A stretch of 64,000 nt of DNA, from positions 1 to 64,000 of the forward strand of contig NZ_QJHK01000016.1 of the NCBI RefSeq assembly GCF_003202435.1, read 5' to 3'. This DNA is from Flavobacterium cheongpyeongense (lineage in GTDB: Bacteria; Bacteroidota; Bacteroidia; Flavobacteriales; Flavobacteriaceae). How positions within the stretch are numbered: the first letter of the stretch is position 1; each line of letters begins with the position of its first letter. The position numbers and the translations under genes are program-made. Under the pieces are notes generated by a model. It was not told where the DNA came from and searched no databases. It was given only the letters and a program-made list of their open reading frames with translations. Below are positions 6,999 to 16,200 of the stretch, piece by piece.

Positions 6999-9836
6999 AT
7001 GCACAAAAAATCATTGATTCTTATATTATTTCTTACTTTCAAAATTGCTTCTGCCCAAAAAGAAACTATTTTTTCAGGACAAGTAATCGATAGTAAAACT
7101 CAAAAAGCTTTTGAAAATGCCGTTGTCAACATTCAAAATTCAGCTTTAACGCAACTCACGAAAAAAGACGGTACGTTTGAATTGCATTCGAACATTAAGG
7201 GTGAGCAGTTGATCCTAATACGCAGTCAGGGTTATAAAGATTTACTCTTAAAAGTGAATGCTAATACTGACCAAAAAGTAAATCTTGGAATCTTATTATT
7301 AGAAGAAGATCAAATAGAGAACTTTCAAGCTACCATTATTTCACTTTCAGAAAGTGATTTAGATGATGATAATAGTTCATCGGAAGCTACTTCGGGACTC
7401 TTACAATCTTCAAAAGATGCTTTTCTGCAGGCAGCTGCATTCAATTGGGGGCAGGCAAGGTTTAATGTCCGAGGATTAGACAGCGAAAATGGCGCTATGA
7501 TGCTGAACGGCATGAAAATGAATAAAATTTTTGACGGCCGACCACAGTGGAATAACTGGGGAGGATTGAATGACGTACTTCGAAATCAGGAGTTTTCAAT
7601 TGGTGCTTCTCCTTCGAATTATACGTTTGGAGGTGCTTTAGGCACACAGCAAATTTACACTCAGGCATCTGCTTATCGAAAAGGAACCCGAATATCGTTT
7701 TCAGGAACCAATACCAATTACAACTGGAGAACAATGGTTACCTATGCTTCCGGAATGAAATCCTCTGGCTGGGCGTATGTTTTTTCAGTTGGAAAACGCT
7801 GGGCAGACGAAGGTTATTTTGAAGGAATAAATTATGATGCCAATTCCTTTTTTGTTAGTCTCGAAAAAAAAATTAGTCCCAAACATTCCTTAAACTTTAC
7901 CGGTTTTTATACGCCAAATTCACATGGCAAAAACTCTCCAAACACGAATGAAATAACCGAATTAAAGTCGGAGAAATATAACTCCTACTGGGGTTATCAA
8001 AATGGTAAAAAACGAAATGCAAGAATAAAAAATGTTGAAGAACCCTTGTTAATGCTCAACCATTATTTCAAAATTAACGATCGCACCAATTTAACCTCAA
8101 CGGTTATGTATCAATTCGGAAAAGTAGGCAACAGTAACATTGATTATCAAAATGCAGATAGTCCTGACCCCACTTATTACCGGAAACTGCCCAGTTATTT
8201 CAGTTCACTTTATGCGGCTGATGATGGAGAATTTTCCGGAACATTTACTCCGGATTATGTAAATGCAGAAAAAAACAAAACTTGGTTTTTAGAAAATTCT
8301 CAAATCGGTTGGGAAGCGATGTATAAAACCAATCAAAAAGCGATCGTTAGCCCTGACGGAATTATTACCGGATATGAACCTTCAAAAAGCAGTTACGTTC
8401 TCTACGAAGACAGAACTGATGACAAAACTTTCGCCTTTAATACAAACCTAAATTCGCAACTTACAGAAAATATTTTTTTTAGTAGCGGAATACTTTTTAA
8501 GAACTTAAAATCACACCTTTTTCAAAACCTTCTGGATTTATTAGGCGGTACATATTTTGACGATATCGATTCATTTTATAAAGGTGACCAGTCTCAATCT
8601 GATTTAAAAAATCCCGACCGTCAAGTAAAAGTGGGCGATACGTATGGCTATAATTTTAATTTTTATGCCACAACAACAGAAGCTTTCACCCAGTTTCGAT
8701 TCTCTTACAGGAAAGTCGATTTTTATCTGGGAAATTCCTTTTGTACTTCAAAATACCAAAGAGAAGGTCTGTACCAAAACGGAATTTATCCAAATACTTC
8801 ATTCGGCAAAAGCCAAAAAGTAAATTTTGAAAATTTTGGGTTTAAAGGCGGACTGACTTATAAAATTTCTGGTAAACAGTGGCTGTTTTTTAACGGAATG
8901 CATCATACAAAAGCCCCTTCTCTCCGAAATACTTTTTCTAATTCCAGACTGAATAATTCAATTGTAAACGGAATCGAAAATGAAAACATAAGTACTGCTG
9001 ATCTAAATTATGTGTACCATACCCCAAAACTCAAAATGCGGATTACCGGTTATTATAGTCTTATTAAAAATACTTCCAAAACCTCTTTTTTTTACGCCGA
9101 AGGAATTTTTGATAACGGAGCCGGATATGATACTACTGATGCTTTTGTAAGTCAGACTTTGAATCACTTAGACAAAAAAAACACCGGAGCAGAATTCAGT
9201 CTTGAGTATCAGGTTTCCTCTACCATTAAAAACTTTTTTTCAGCCGCTTACGGAAGTTATACCTACAGCAGCAATCCGAAGGTGTCGATTACTAATGATG
9301 CCAATGCTACCGTTGCTGACACCCAAAACACATTTGATTTTGGAAAATCATTGCTTAAAAATTATAAGCAATCCGGAATGCCGCAACAGGCTTTTTCAGT
9401 TGGAATAGAATACCGTGATCCCCGATTCTGGTGGGTTTCTGCGAATATAAATTACATTACAGACCGTTTTGTAGATGTTTCCCCCATTTCAAGAACGTCC
9501 CGTTTTTATACCAATCCGGCCAATGGATTTAATTTTCCGGAAGCAACAGAGGAACGTGCTAAAACTCTGCTTAAACAAGAAAAACTCAATCCTGTTTCGC
9601 TGCTAAATATGACTGGAGGAAAATCCTGGCGTATTTATAACAAAACAATCGGGCTATTTGCCAGTATCAATAATGTTCTGGATTTTAAATATAAAACTGG
9701 TGGCTTTGAGCAGGCAAGAAATTCCAATTTCAGAGAAATGAATCAGGATCTTTCCAGCGGAACACCTTCTTTTGGACCTAAATATTTCTACGGATACGGA
9801 AGGACTTATTTCGTAAACATGACCATCAATCTATAA
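6999..9836 (+). CDS. TonB-dependent outer-membrane receptor
   Basis: About 945 residues: signal peptide (MHKKSLILILFLTFKIASAQ), a carboxypeptidase-regulatory-like beta domain (TIFSGQVIDSKTQKAFENAV), a plug domain (FNVRGLDSENGAMMLNG), and a long beta barrel ending in YFVNMTINL with the usual aromatic C-terminus region. It imports a scarce nutrient across the outer membrane using TonB energy. The ATG at 6999 is chosen because it begins the signal peptide; upstream in-frame sequence overlaps two hairpins. A DUF5689 lipoprotein gene follows 10 bp downstream, as a surface partner. There is no SusD homologue. The substrate is unknown. Confidence 0.9.
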   Translation: MHKKSLILILFLTFKIASAQKETIFSGQVIDSKTQKAFENAVVNIQNSALTQLTKKDGTFELHSNIKGEQLILIRSQGYKDLLLKVNANTDQKVNLGILLLEEDQIENFQATIISLSESDLDDDNSSSEATSGLLQSSKDAFLQAAAFNWGQARFNVRGLDSENGAMMLNGMKMNKIFDGRPQWNNWGGLNDVLRNQEFSIGASPSNYTFGGALGTQQIYTQASAYRKGTRISFSGTNTNYNWRTMVTYASGMKSSGWAYVFSVGKRWADEGYFEGINYDANSFFVSLEKKISPKHSLNFTGFYTPNSHGKNSPNTNEITELKSEKYNSYWGYQNGKKRNARIKNVEEPLLMLNHYFKINDRTNLTSTVMYQFGKVGNSNIDYQNADSPDPTYYRKLPSYFSSLYAADDGEFSGTFTPDYVNAEKNKTWFLENSQIGWEAMYKTNQKAIVSPDGIITGYEPSKSSYVLYEDRTDDKTFAFNTNLNSQLTENIFFSSGILFKNLKSHLFQNLLDLLGGTYFDDIDSFYKGDQSQSDLKNPDRQVKVGDTYGYNFNFYATTTEAFTQFRFSYRKVDFYLGNSFCTSKYQREGLYQNGIYPNTSFGKSQKVNFENFGFKGGLTYKISGKQWLFFNGMHHTKAPSLRNTFSNSRLNNSIVNGIENENISTADLNYVYHTPKLKMRITGYYSLIKNTSKTSFFYAEGIFDNGAGYDTTDAFVSQTLNHLDKKNTGAEFSLEYQVSSTIKNFFSAAYGSYTYSSNPKVSITNDANATVADTQNTFDFGKSLLKNYKQSGMPQQAFSVGIEYRDPRFWWVSANINYITDRFVDVSPISRTSRFYTNPANGFNFPEATEERAKTLLKQEKLNPVSLLNMTGGKSWRIYNKTIGLFASINNVLDFKYKTGGFEQARNSNFREMNQDLSSGTPSFGPKYFYGYGRTYFVNMTINL

Positions 9837-9846
9837 ACTTTTTCTA

Positions 9847-11196
9847 ATGAGAAATAAATACAAAAGCCTTATTTCGATAGCGTTTATGTTCCTTTTCAGC
9901 AATTGTAATGAAGATATCGCTATACCAAAATTAGAATGTACTCAACCTGATTTAAAAGTAAACAGAACTGTTGAAGATGTCCTAAAAACGGCTACTATTA
10001 CCGCTACAAAATATCTTTATGATGATGTTATTGAAGCTTACGTCGTTTCAAGTGATGAAAGCGGAAACTTTTTTAAAATCCTGTATCTTGAGACATTAGC
10101 GACAGAAAACAAACCTGCAATTGGATTTAGTATTTCGGTAGATGCAACAAACACTTATATAGATTACCGTGTTGGAAACAAAGTTTATATCGAATTAAAG
10201 GATCAGTTTACCGATTTATTTTATGGAGGAATGCGCATTGGAAGCTTGTATGAAGGCAATTCAGGGACAGCCTCGGTAGGCCGGATTTCTCAAAACGATT
10301 ACAAGAACGTCTTAAATGCTTCCTGCACGATGGTTGATGAAGATAAACTGGTCAATCCCATTTCAATTGAAGAAGCTTTGAATGACAGTAAACTGAATAC
10401 TTTGATTGAATTATCGAATGTTCAATTTACAGAAGCTGCAAATGGCCGTCATTATTTTGAAGAAGCTAATAATGTAGGAGGTGCTACAAATTGGTATTTA
10501 AGGGATAAGTCAGGAAATCAGATCATCTTCAGGACAAGCAGTTTTGCAGACTTTTCGGCAAATTTAATTCCCCAGGGAAGTGGTAAAGTACGTGGTATTT
10601 TAACCAAATATGGTTCCGACTATCAGTTAATTGTGCGTTCTTTGAAAGATGTTGTAATGGATGGAAAAAGCAATATTCCTTTTTTTACAGAAGATTTTCA
10701 AACAGTTACAAACAATGTCAATTTTGCTTTACCGGACTGGAGCAATATCGTAGAGAAAGCTTCAAAATTATGGAAAACTATGGTTTCTGCCGGAAATGGT
10801 TATGCAGAGTTCAATACTACAAGTACAACGGCTGCTGAAAATATTGCCTGGCTGGTTTCTCCAAAAATTAATTTGTCTAACTATAAAAATGTGGTCTTCT
10901 CTTTTAGAAGTGCACAACATGACCTAAAAGTCGATTCGTCTTTGAATACATTAGAAATTTATATCTCAACCAATTTTGACGGTTCAAATGTAACCAAAGC
11001 AAACTGGATAAAATTAAATGCTAAAGTGCCTTCGCTTTCTACACCAACACGCCAATTTATTAGTTCAGGAGGGATTGATTTATCTGCTTACTCAGGTGAT
11101 ATTAACATTGCATTTAAATACATCGGATCCGGAAAGGACAAAACACTTAATGGTGCATTTATGGTGGATGATGTAAAAATGTTTGGAGAAAAATAG
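9847..11196 (+). CDS. DUF5689 domain-containing lipoprotein
   Basis: A 449-residue protein with a lipoprotein signal peptide (lipobox LFSNC, Cys near residue 20). An N-terminal OB-fold-like DUF5689 region (VEDVLKTATI, then YVVSSDESGNFFKILYLE) is followed by a beta-rich C-terminal half with the pattern of a choice-of-anchor J / cleaved-adhesin fold (AWLVSPKINLSNYKNVVFSF, ending GAFMVDDVKMFG). It follows the TonB-dependent receptor by 10 bp, so the two are almost certainly one operon and likely one outer-membrane complex. In Flavobacteria this pairing recurs; the ligand is not known. Confidence 0.82.
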   Translation: MRNKYKSLISIAFMFLFSNCNEDIAIPKLECTQPDLKVNRTVEDVLKTATITATKYLYDDVIEAYVVSSDESGNFFKILYLETLATENKPAIGFSISVDATNTYIDYRVGNKVYIELKDQFTDLFYGGMRIGSLYEGNSGTASVGRISQNDYKNVLNASCTMVDEDKLVNPISIEEALNDSKLNTLIELSNVQFTEAANGRHYFEEANNVGGATNWYLRDKSGNQIIFRTSSFADFSANLIPQGSGKVRGILTKYGSDYQLIVRSLKDVVMDGKSNIPFFTEDFQTVTNNVNFALPDWSNIVEKASKLWKTMVSAGNGYAEFNTTSTTAAENIAWLVSPKINLSNYKNVVFSFRSAQHDLKVDSSLNTLEIYISTNFDGSNVTKANWIKLNAKVPSLSTPTRQFISSGGIDLSAYSGDINIAFKYIGSGKDKTLNGAFMVDDVKMFGEK

Positions 11197-11325
11197 TACC
11201 AACTTAACACGTTGATTTACAGAAAAAATAAAATAAAAATCTAATCATTGTTATTTTTCATTTCTTAAATTGTTAAAATTTCATAGAATTTTGTATTTTG
11301 GCATTCCCAAATCAATTAAATTCTT

Positions 11326-12189
11326 ATGAAAAAAATCTACTTGTTTGCCATTATTACAATGGTTTCTACCGGTTTGCTGCACAGTCAGGACGCTCCTGTT
11401 CGATTAAAACAAATTAATATTGTAAAAACAAATTACCAAAACTCTAAAGATGGTGAAATTGTAAACAAAACGGTTGTTTTTAAAGACGGAAAAATCGAAA
11501 CCATCACCACCTCAGATGTTATTCAAAAATTCTTTTACAATCAAAACGGATTATTGGATATGACAGTGAAGGACAAAATTGGAAGTGACTGGAAAGAAGT
11601 TACCAATTATACTTATAATGCAGATAATAATATTATCAAATTTGTAAATAAATATCATGAAGGAAGTGATTATATTACCAAAACAGTGACTTTTAATTAT
11701 GACGGAGCCCGAATAAAAGCGATAACAAAAAAGAGTACAAACCACCAGAATGTCCTTGAAGATATTGAATACATTGTGGAAAACGGTATTATCGTAAGAC
11801 GTACTTCACGTGACAGAAACAAAGCGATTATTGGGAAAATTGAATATGTTTATGTAAATGACAACGTGTCAAAACACAAAGGTCTTGTGGGAGATAAAAT
11901 ATCAAAAACATATACTTTTGATGATAAGAAATCTGTAGATCAGTTAATCGTTCAGAATTTATTTGGCGATAATTACAAAATAATCGTACCAATGATTTCA
12001 TATCATGAAAACGAATTTAGCTTTGAATCCATATCATATAACAACGAAGTAAATTTCAGCCCTACCTCAACTGCTTTGGTTGCTGTAAGCAGAAAATACA
12101 AATACAACAAACTGAATTTCCCAATTTCCTGTTCCCAAATTGAAGAAAACGGAATTGTAAAAACAGAAAAAACGTTCATCTACGAATAA
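11326..12189 (+). CDS. Secreted protein of unknown function with YD-like repeats
   Basis: A 287-residue protein with a signal peptide (cleavage near LLHSQDA). The body is a series of short beta segments such as KFFYNQNGLLDMTV, NYTYNADNNIIKFV and TFNYDGARIKAI, which resemble the YD/RHS-type rhythm seen in many Bacteroidota periplasmic proteins. No catalytic motif is visible. It lies 129 bp after the DUF5689 gene and may be independently expressed. A terminator follows at 12213-12244. Confidence 0.7.
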   Translation: MKKIYLFAIITMVSTGLLHSQDAPVRLKQINIVKTNYQNSKDGEIVNKTVVFKDGKIETITTSDVIQKFFYNQNGLLDMTVKDKIGSDWKEVTNYTYNADNNIIKFVNKYHEGSDYITKTVTFNYDGARIKAITKKSTNHQNVLEDIEYIVENGIIVRRTSRDRNKAIIGKIEYVYVNDNVSKHKGLVGDKISKTYTFDDKKSVDQLIVQNLFGDNYKIIVPMISYHENEFSFESISYNNEVNFSPTSTALVAVSRKYKYNKLNFPISCSQIEENGIVKTEKTFIYE

Positions 12190-12212
12190 AAACTGCAGGT
12201 TCAGTTTCTTTT

Positions 12213-12251
12213 AAACCATTTAGAGAGCAATTTCTAAATGGTTTTGTTTTT
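12213..12251 (+). terminator. Intrinsic terminator after the secreted-protein gene
   Basis: AAACCATTTAGA (12213-12224) pairs with TCTAAATGGTTT (12233-12244), followed by a T-rich tract to about 12251. Confidence 0.8.
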
Positions 12252-12325
12252 TTATGCAGGACTACACAATTGCTTAAATAGAATTTAAAAACAAAATTCT
12301 ATAAGGCTGGTAGTCTACAAATCAT

Positions 12326-12333
12326 TAAATTTG
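12326..12333 (+). promoter_or_regulatory. -7 promoter box for hflX
   Basis: TAAATTTG matches TAnnTTTG and lies 16 bp before the ATG at 12350, predicting a very short leader. No clear -33 element is seen. Confidence 0.4.
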
Positions 12334-12349
12334 CAACTTATTCAAAGCT

Positions 12350-13579
12350 ATGTTAGAAAAAGAAGTTATCAATTTTGAAAGAACAGCCATTGTTGGTATT
12401 GTAACTCAAAATCAAAGTGAGGAAAAACTTAACGAATATCTGGATGAGTTAGAGTTTTTGACTTTTACCGCCGGCGGTGAAGTGATCAAACGCTTTTCGC
12501 AAAAAATGGAACGACCAAATCCGAAAACTTTTGTGGGTACCGGAAAAATAGACGAAATCAATCTTTTTGTAAAGGAAAATGCGATCTCAACTTTAATATT
12601 TGATGACGAATTATCTCCTTCTCAGCAAAAAAATATTTCCCGAATTATCGATTGTAAAATTCTGGACAGAACCAATCTGATCCTGGATATTTTTGCGCAA
12701 AGAGCCGAAACTTCGTATGCAAGAACACAGGTAGAACTGGCACAATGCCAATATTTATTGCCAAGACTTTCTGGTTTATGGACACACCTTGAGCGCCAAA
12801 AAGGGGGTATTGGAATGCGTGGTCCCGGTGAAACAGAAATCGAAACAGACAGACGTATCGTTCGAGACCGAATTTCATTACTGAAAGACAAAATCAAAAC
12901 CATCGATAAACAAATGAGCATCCAGCGCAGCAATCGTGGCGCAATGGTGCGTGTAGCACTGGTAGGATATACCAATGTTGGAAAATCGACACTGATGAAT
13001 GCCATTGGAAAAAGTGATGTTTTCGTTGAAAATAAACTATTCGCAACTTTAGATACAACGGTTCGAAAAGTGGTCATTAAAAACCTTCCCTTTTTACTTT
13101 CGGACACGGTTGGTTTTATTAGAAAACTGCCCACCCAATTGGTAGATTCTTTTAAAAGTACACTTGATGAAGTTCGTGAAGCCGATTTGCTTTTGCACGT
13201 TGTAGACATCTCGCACCCTGATTTTGAAGATCATATCGAATCTGTCAATCAAACTTTACTGGAGATCAAAAGTAATGACAAACCAACTATTATGGTTTTT
13301 AATAAAATTGATGCCTACAAACATCTGACCATTGACGAAGATGATCTCATTACCGAAAAAACCAGAAGACATTATACGCTCGAAGAATGGAAACAAACCT
13401 GGATGAGTAATGTTGGTGAAAATAATGCTTTGTTTATTTCGGCTACACAAAAAGAAAATTTCGAGGATTTTAGAGAAATCGTGTACGAAGCAGTTCGCCA
13501 GATCCATATCACCAGATTCCCTTATAATAAATTTTTGTATCCGGATTATAAGGATGCCGTTGAGAAGGAGGAGGAATAA
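12350..13579 (+). CDS. hflX: GTPase HflX, ribosome-associated
   Basis: A 409-residue HflX, a GTPase that binds and splits stalled or stressed 70S ribosomes. The N-terminal HflX domain includes FVGTGKIDEI. It is followed by the linker with GGIGMRGPGETEIETDRR and the G domain: P-loop GYTNVGKST near residue 205, G3 DTVGF, and G4 NKID. Length and order fit the family. It is flanked by a promoter box at 12326 and a hairpin at 13601, so it is probably monocistronic. Confidence 0.95.
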   Translation: MLEKEVINFERTAIVGIVTQNQSEEKLNEYLDELEFLTFTAGGEVIKRFSQKMERPNPKTFVGTGKIDEINLFVKENAISTLIFDDELSPSQQKNISRIIDCKILDRTNLILDIFAQRAETSYARTQVELAQCQYLLPRLSGLWTHLERQKGGIGMRGPGETEIETDRRIVRDRISLLKDKIKTIDKQMSIQRSNRGAMVRVALVGYTNVGKSTLMNAIGKSDVFVENKLFATLDTTVRKVVIKNLPFLLSDTVGFIRKLPTQLVDSFKSTLDEVREADLLLHVVDISHPDFEDHIESVNQTLLEIKSNDKPTIMVFNKIDAYKHLTIDEDDLITEKTRRHYTLEEWKQTWMSNVGENNALFISATQKENFEDFREIVYEAVRQIHITRFPYNKFLYPDYKDAVEKEEE

Positions 13580-13600
13580 AATTTTCTCCAATTAAATAGA

Positions 13601-13637
13601 ACAAGAGTCTGTCCGAAAAGTAAGGACAGCCTCTTGT
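13601..13637. terminator. Terminator hairpin downstream of hflX
   Basis: Fourteen-base arms (13601-13614 and 13624-13637) with one mismatch and a 9-base loop. The T-run after it is weak. It may serve hflX and the converging small gene. Confidence 0.5.
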
Positions 13638-13652
13638 TATCATATTAAAAAT

Positions 13653-13953
13653 TTAAAACGTCTTGTACTCAACGCCATTTTTATCAGCATAAGGCAATAA
13701 CAACCTCATGACGTTTTCGTATTTTTTATCCAGTAATATCCCCTTTGGTATCATCTAGTTTTCTGCTGGCAATGTCTATTTCCTCTTCGCTTTTTCCTTC
13801 ATCAATCATTTTGGCAATGATAAGGAAATCCGTTTTTTGAATTTCATCAGCATCTTGAAACAAATCTAAGGTGACTGTGATAATCGGTTTGGCTTCTTTC
13901 TCAACCTTGATTTTTTTGATTTTTTTTGATGTATCCTTTAAACATATTTCCAT
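13653..13953 (-). pseudogene. Small uncharacterised gene with a frameshift in a G4 run
   Basis: The open frame from 13953 stops at 13726 after 75 residues. If one base of the GGGG run (plus strand CCCC, 13740-13743) is skipped, the frame continues as GILLDKKYENVMRLLLPYAD and ends naturally near NGVEYKTF at 13653. The product would be about 99 residues: a beta-rich start, then KTDFLIIAKMIDEGKSEEE. No family is recognised. A real frameshift mutation, a sequencing error in the homopolymer or a slippery site are all possible; the coding character of the second part is clear by eye. Confidence 0.6.
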
Positions 13954-14017
13954 ACCAATATTGGACTGACTTAACGCATGTTGCCGGACGCATCGATTTT
14001 AAAAAAGCCTAATGTTT

Positions 14018-14120
14018 TGAAATTAGCCCTGATGGGAACGACATCCTTTTTCCCGCTTCTTTAGCGGGAAAAAGATATAGTGGACAGCAGGAACAATGTT
14101 TAATAGAAGCCTGTTGTGCT
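14018..14120 (+). ncRNA. Candidate conserved Flavobacteria intergenic RNA (Flavo-1-like)
   Basis: The stretch begins AGCCCTGATGGGAACGACAT and contains a perfect 12-bp stem (14046-14057 with 14063-14074, loop TCTTT), then AAAGATATAGTGGACAGCAG. I recall this sequence plan as a recurrent structured element in Flavobacteria, possibly the Flavo-1 RNA motif. That assignment is from memory and was not tested. It lies between the frameshifted small gene and the 3' end of the DUF3078 gene, and the hairpin may also end transcripts. Confidence 0.4.
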
Positions 14121-14131
14121 GCTCCTGAATA

Positions 14132-15064
14132 TTAAAATCCGAAACTAATACCTAAACCAAAAACCTCTCTGGTTTGAAATCCTCTGAAGGCATTGTCGTC
14201 ATAGATAGCCTGAAAGGATAGGTTTGCCGAAAGGAATTTATTGACTTTCATGATAATGTTCAAAGAGTAATTGATGTCTACATTTTGCGGCTCTTCGAGA
14301 TAATTAGCATACAAATTCAGGGTGTTTTCTGCCGTTACGTTGGTCATAATAGCCAGTTTGTAATAAGCCGAGGTGTAAAAACCTAATTCGTAACGTATGC
14401 TTTTGCCCTGATCGACACCAAAATAATCTCCATCTCTGTATCCGTTTCCTGAGGTATAGGCACTGTCTACAAAAGTGAATTTTGAGGTTAAGGGTGCAAA
14501 ATTTATTTTGAGGTTTTCATCTTTGGACCAGTAAATTCCGGGACCGGTAGTCAGATAACCCGGAGACATAAATTTGGTGTATTCGGTTCTGATTTCTTTT
14601 CCGTTTACATCCTGATCGTAAATGTAACCTGTTGTAAATTGGGTTCTGAAATTCAAGAAATAAGAATAATACCATTCGCCAAAAGCTCTTTTTCCAACAA
14701 CTGAATTAAATTCTAGACGGTCATCTGTTTTTTTTCCAAAATCGGTATTTTTAGTCTGTAGAATTCCGTAGGAAGCCAGCACTTTATTGTCCCACGTAAT
14801 ATCGTCTTTTTTGTAATTGAAGTCATAATTGATTCCCAATGTTCCGGAAAAACTGTCCTCTCCACCGGCAATCCAGTTATTGAAGCTGGATTGATTTAAT
14901 AAAAGTGATACGGTACCTTTTGCCTTCCAGCCTTCGCCTTCAATGGTATCGTTTATTTTTTTTACGGCTTTTTCTGTATTTTGAATGAGTTCCTTTTCGG
15001 AATTTTGAGACTGAACAAACGCAAAGTTCGCTAAAATGAAGAGTAATAAAGCTATCTTTCTCAT
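14132..15064 (-). CDS. DUF3078 outer-membrane beta-barrel-like protein
   Basis: A 310-residue protein with a signal peptide (MRKIALLLFILANFAFVQSQ), then the typical DUF3078 start (GWKAKGTVSLLLNQSSFNNW) and alternating beta strands ending in GLGISFGF. The fold suggests a small outer-membrane barrel; function is unknown. It follows DUF2480 and the suf genes on the same strand but has its own -7 box at 15089-15096, so it can be expressed separately. Confidence 0.85.
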   Translation of the reverse strand: MRKIALLLFILANFAFVQSQNSEKELIQNTEKAVKKINDTIEGEGWKAKGTVSLLLNQSSFNNWIAGGEDSFSGTLGINYDFNYKKDDITWDNKVLASYGILQTKNTDFGKKTDDRLEFNSVVGKRAFGEWYYSYFLNFRTQFTTGYIYDQDVNGKEIRTEYTKFMSPGYLTTGPGIYWSKDENLKINFAPLTSKFTFVDSAYTSGNGYRDGDYFGVDQGKSIRYELGFYTSAYYKLAIMTNVTAENTLNLYANYLEEPQNVDINYSLNIIMKVNKFLSANLSFQAIYDDNAFRGFQTREVFGLGISFGF

Positions 15065-15088
15065 GGTTGTTTCGTTTTAGTGCATTAA

Positions 15089-15096
15089 CAAATATA
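15089..15096 (-). promoter_or_regulatory. -7 promoter box for the DUF3078 gene
   Basis: On the minus strand TATATTTG, matching TAnnTTTG, 25 bp upstream of the ATG at 15064. Confidence 0.4.
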
Positions 15097-15142
15097 CCAT
15101 TTAAAACGCTAAAGCCTGAGGGTTTATTGGTTATAAAGAAAG

Positions 15143-15652
15143 TTATTTCTTAGCTTCTTTGTATAAAGGCACTGCTGAACAGGCTTCTCCGTACATAATA
15201 CTCCTGGCATAAGGCTGTAAATATGCCGTTGCTAAAATATAAGCACGCATGGGTACCGGTTTTCTGGAACAGCCTTTTACAATTACAGGTTTGTTTTTAT
15301 AGGCCGAATAATCAATTGCAGGCAAGATCTCTTCGTACAAGCTTCCGTCCAGATCTTCTATGGTTCCATTGACTACTTTTTTGGCAAATGGTGCTAATTG
15401 CACTGCTACTAAAATCAAAGCCCAGGCTGGTATTATGGCATCTGTACTGCAATGTACTGCCACATACTGATCCTGATATTGTGTCCAGTCATGGTTTTTC
15501 AAATGTTCTCTGAAATCTTTTTCTTTTAATAAAAAACCTTCCAGAAGCCATTGCGAAATGTCAATCTGTACACGTACCCCTTTTGGATAATAATCCTCCA
15601 GATCAAAAACTTCTAAGGCACTGTTGGCAACTTTATTGATAATTTCTTCCAT
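15143..15652 (-). CDS. DUF2480 family protein
   Basis: About 169 residues. The start MEEIINKVANSALEVFDLED is chosen because 17 extra upstream in-frame residues come from an intergenic inverted repeat. Conserved blocks include RVQIDISQWLLEGFLLKEKDFR, AVHCSTDAIIPAWALILVA and VKGCSRKPVP, with Cys residues that could bind metal. DUF2480 genes lie beside suf iron-sulfur genes in many Bacteroidota, as here. The biochemical role is not established; a part in iron-sulfur assembly is inferred from position only. Confidence 0.82.
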   Translation of the reverse strand: MEEIINKVANSALEVFDLEDYYPKGVRVQIDISQWLLEGFLLKEKDFREHLKNHDWTQYQDQYVAVHCSTDAIIPAWALILVAVQLAPFAKKVVNGTIEDLDGSLYEEILPAIDYSAYKNKPVIVKGCSRKPVPMRAYILATAYLQPYARSIMYGEACSAVPLYKEAKK

Positions 15653-15670
15653 ATGAAAAGTTAGTTGCAA

Positions 15671-15722
15671 GTTTAAAGTTTCATGTTTCAAGTTGCTTAA
15701 CATAGAACATGAAACTTTAAAC
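15671..15722. repeat. Intergenic inverted repeat built of GTTTCA-like words
   Basis: Perfect 17-base arms: GTTTAAAGTTTCATGTT (15671-15687) and its complement (15706-15722). It lies between sufT and DUF2480 on the same strand and would form a stable hairpin in the transcript, where it could protect or separate the upstream and downstream messages. Confidence 0.75.
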
Positions 15723-15734
15723 GTGAAACAAATA

Positions 15735-16058
15735 TTAAAGCATTCCTAATTCTAATTTTGCTTCTTCGCTCATTAAATCTTTACTCCATGGCGGATCAAA
15801 AGTAATCTCAACATCGACATCTTTTACATTTTCGATTGTTTTTACTTTTTCTTCTACCTCGCGTGGTAAACTTTCGGCTACCGGGCAGTTTGGAGAGGTT
15901 AAGGTCATCAGGATTTTTACTTCGTAATCTGTATTTACCATTACATCGTAAATCAATCCTAATTCGTAAATGTCTACAGGGATTTCAGGATCGTAAATCG
16001 TTTTTAAAACTTTTACAATTGATTCTCCTAATTCGTTTGTGTCTATTTCTTGTTCCAT
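15735..16058 (-). CDS. sufT: SUF-associated DUF59/MIP18 protein (SufT-like)
   Basis: A 107-residue MIP18/DUF59 protein. The motif YDPEIPVDIYELGLIYDV is diagnostic, and the conserved Cys is in TSPNCPVAESLP. Members help mature iron-sulfur proteins. It sits between DUF2480 and (across an inserted GxxExxY gene) sufE and sufS. In related genomes the suf genes are normally continuous at this point. Length and start match the family. Confidence 0.85.
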   Translation of the reverse strand: MEQEIDTNELGESIVKVLKTIYDPEIPVDIYELGLIYDVMVNTDYEVKILMTLTSPNCPVAESLPREVEEKVKTIENVKDVDVEITFDPPWSKDLMSEEAKLELGML

Positions 16059-16076
16059 TTTTATTATTTAATTTTT

Positions 16077-16184
16077 ACCATATAAGTTATATAAGTTCAT
16101 TTAATTTTTGAAACCTAATTTGTGTCGCATATTAAAAGCTCATTTAAGAAGCGAACTTAAATTTACTTATATAACTTATATGGT
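16077..16184. repeat. Inverted repeat beside the GxxExxY gene
   Basis: ACCATATAAGTTATATAAGT (16077-16096) and its exact complement (16165-16184) flank 68 bp of non-coding DNA. A shortened third copy lies at about 16659-16682 on the other side of the GxxExxY gene, with the 9-base word ATATAAGTT deleted. The repeats bracket the inserted gene. Confidence 0.8.
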
Positions 16185-16200
16185 TTAATTTTTATTTTTT

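Noticed and set aside
12622-13209. Long minus-strand open frame opposite hflX.
   Set aside because: It lies wholly inside hflX, which has all family motifs; the opposite frame shows no known domain and odd composition.
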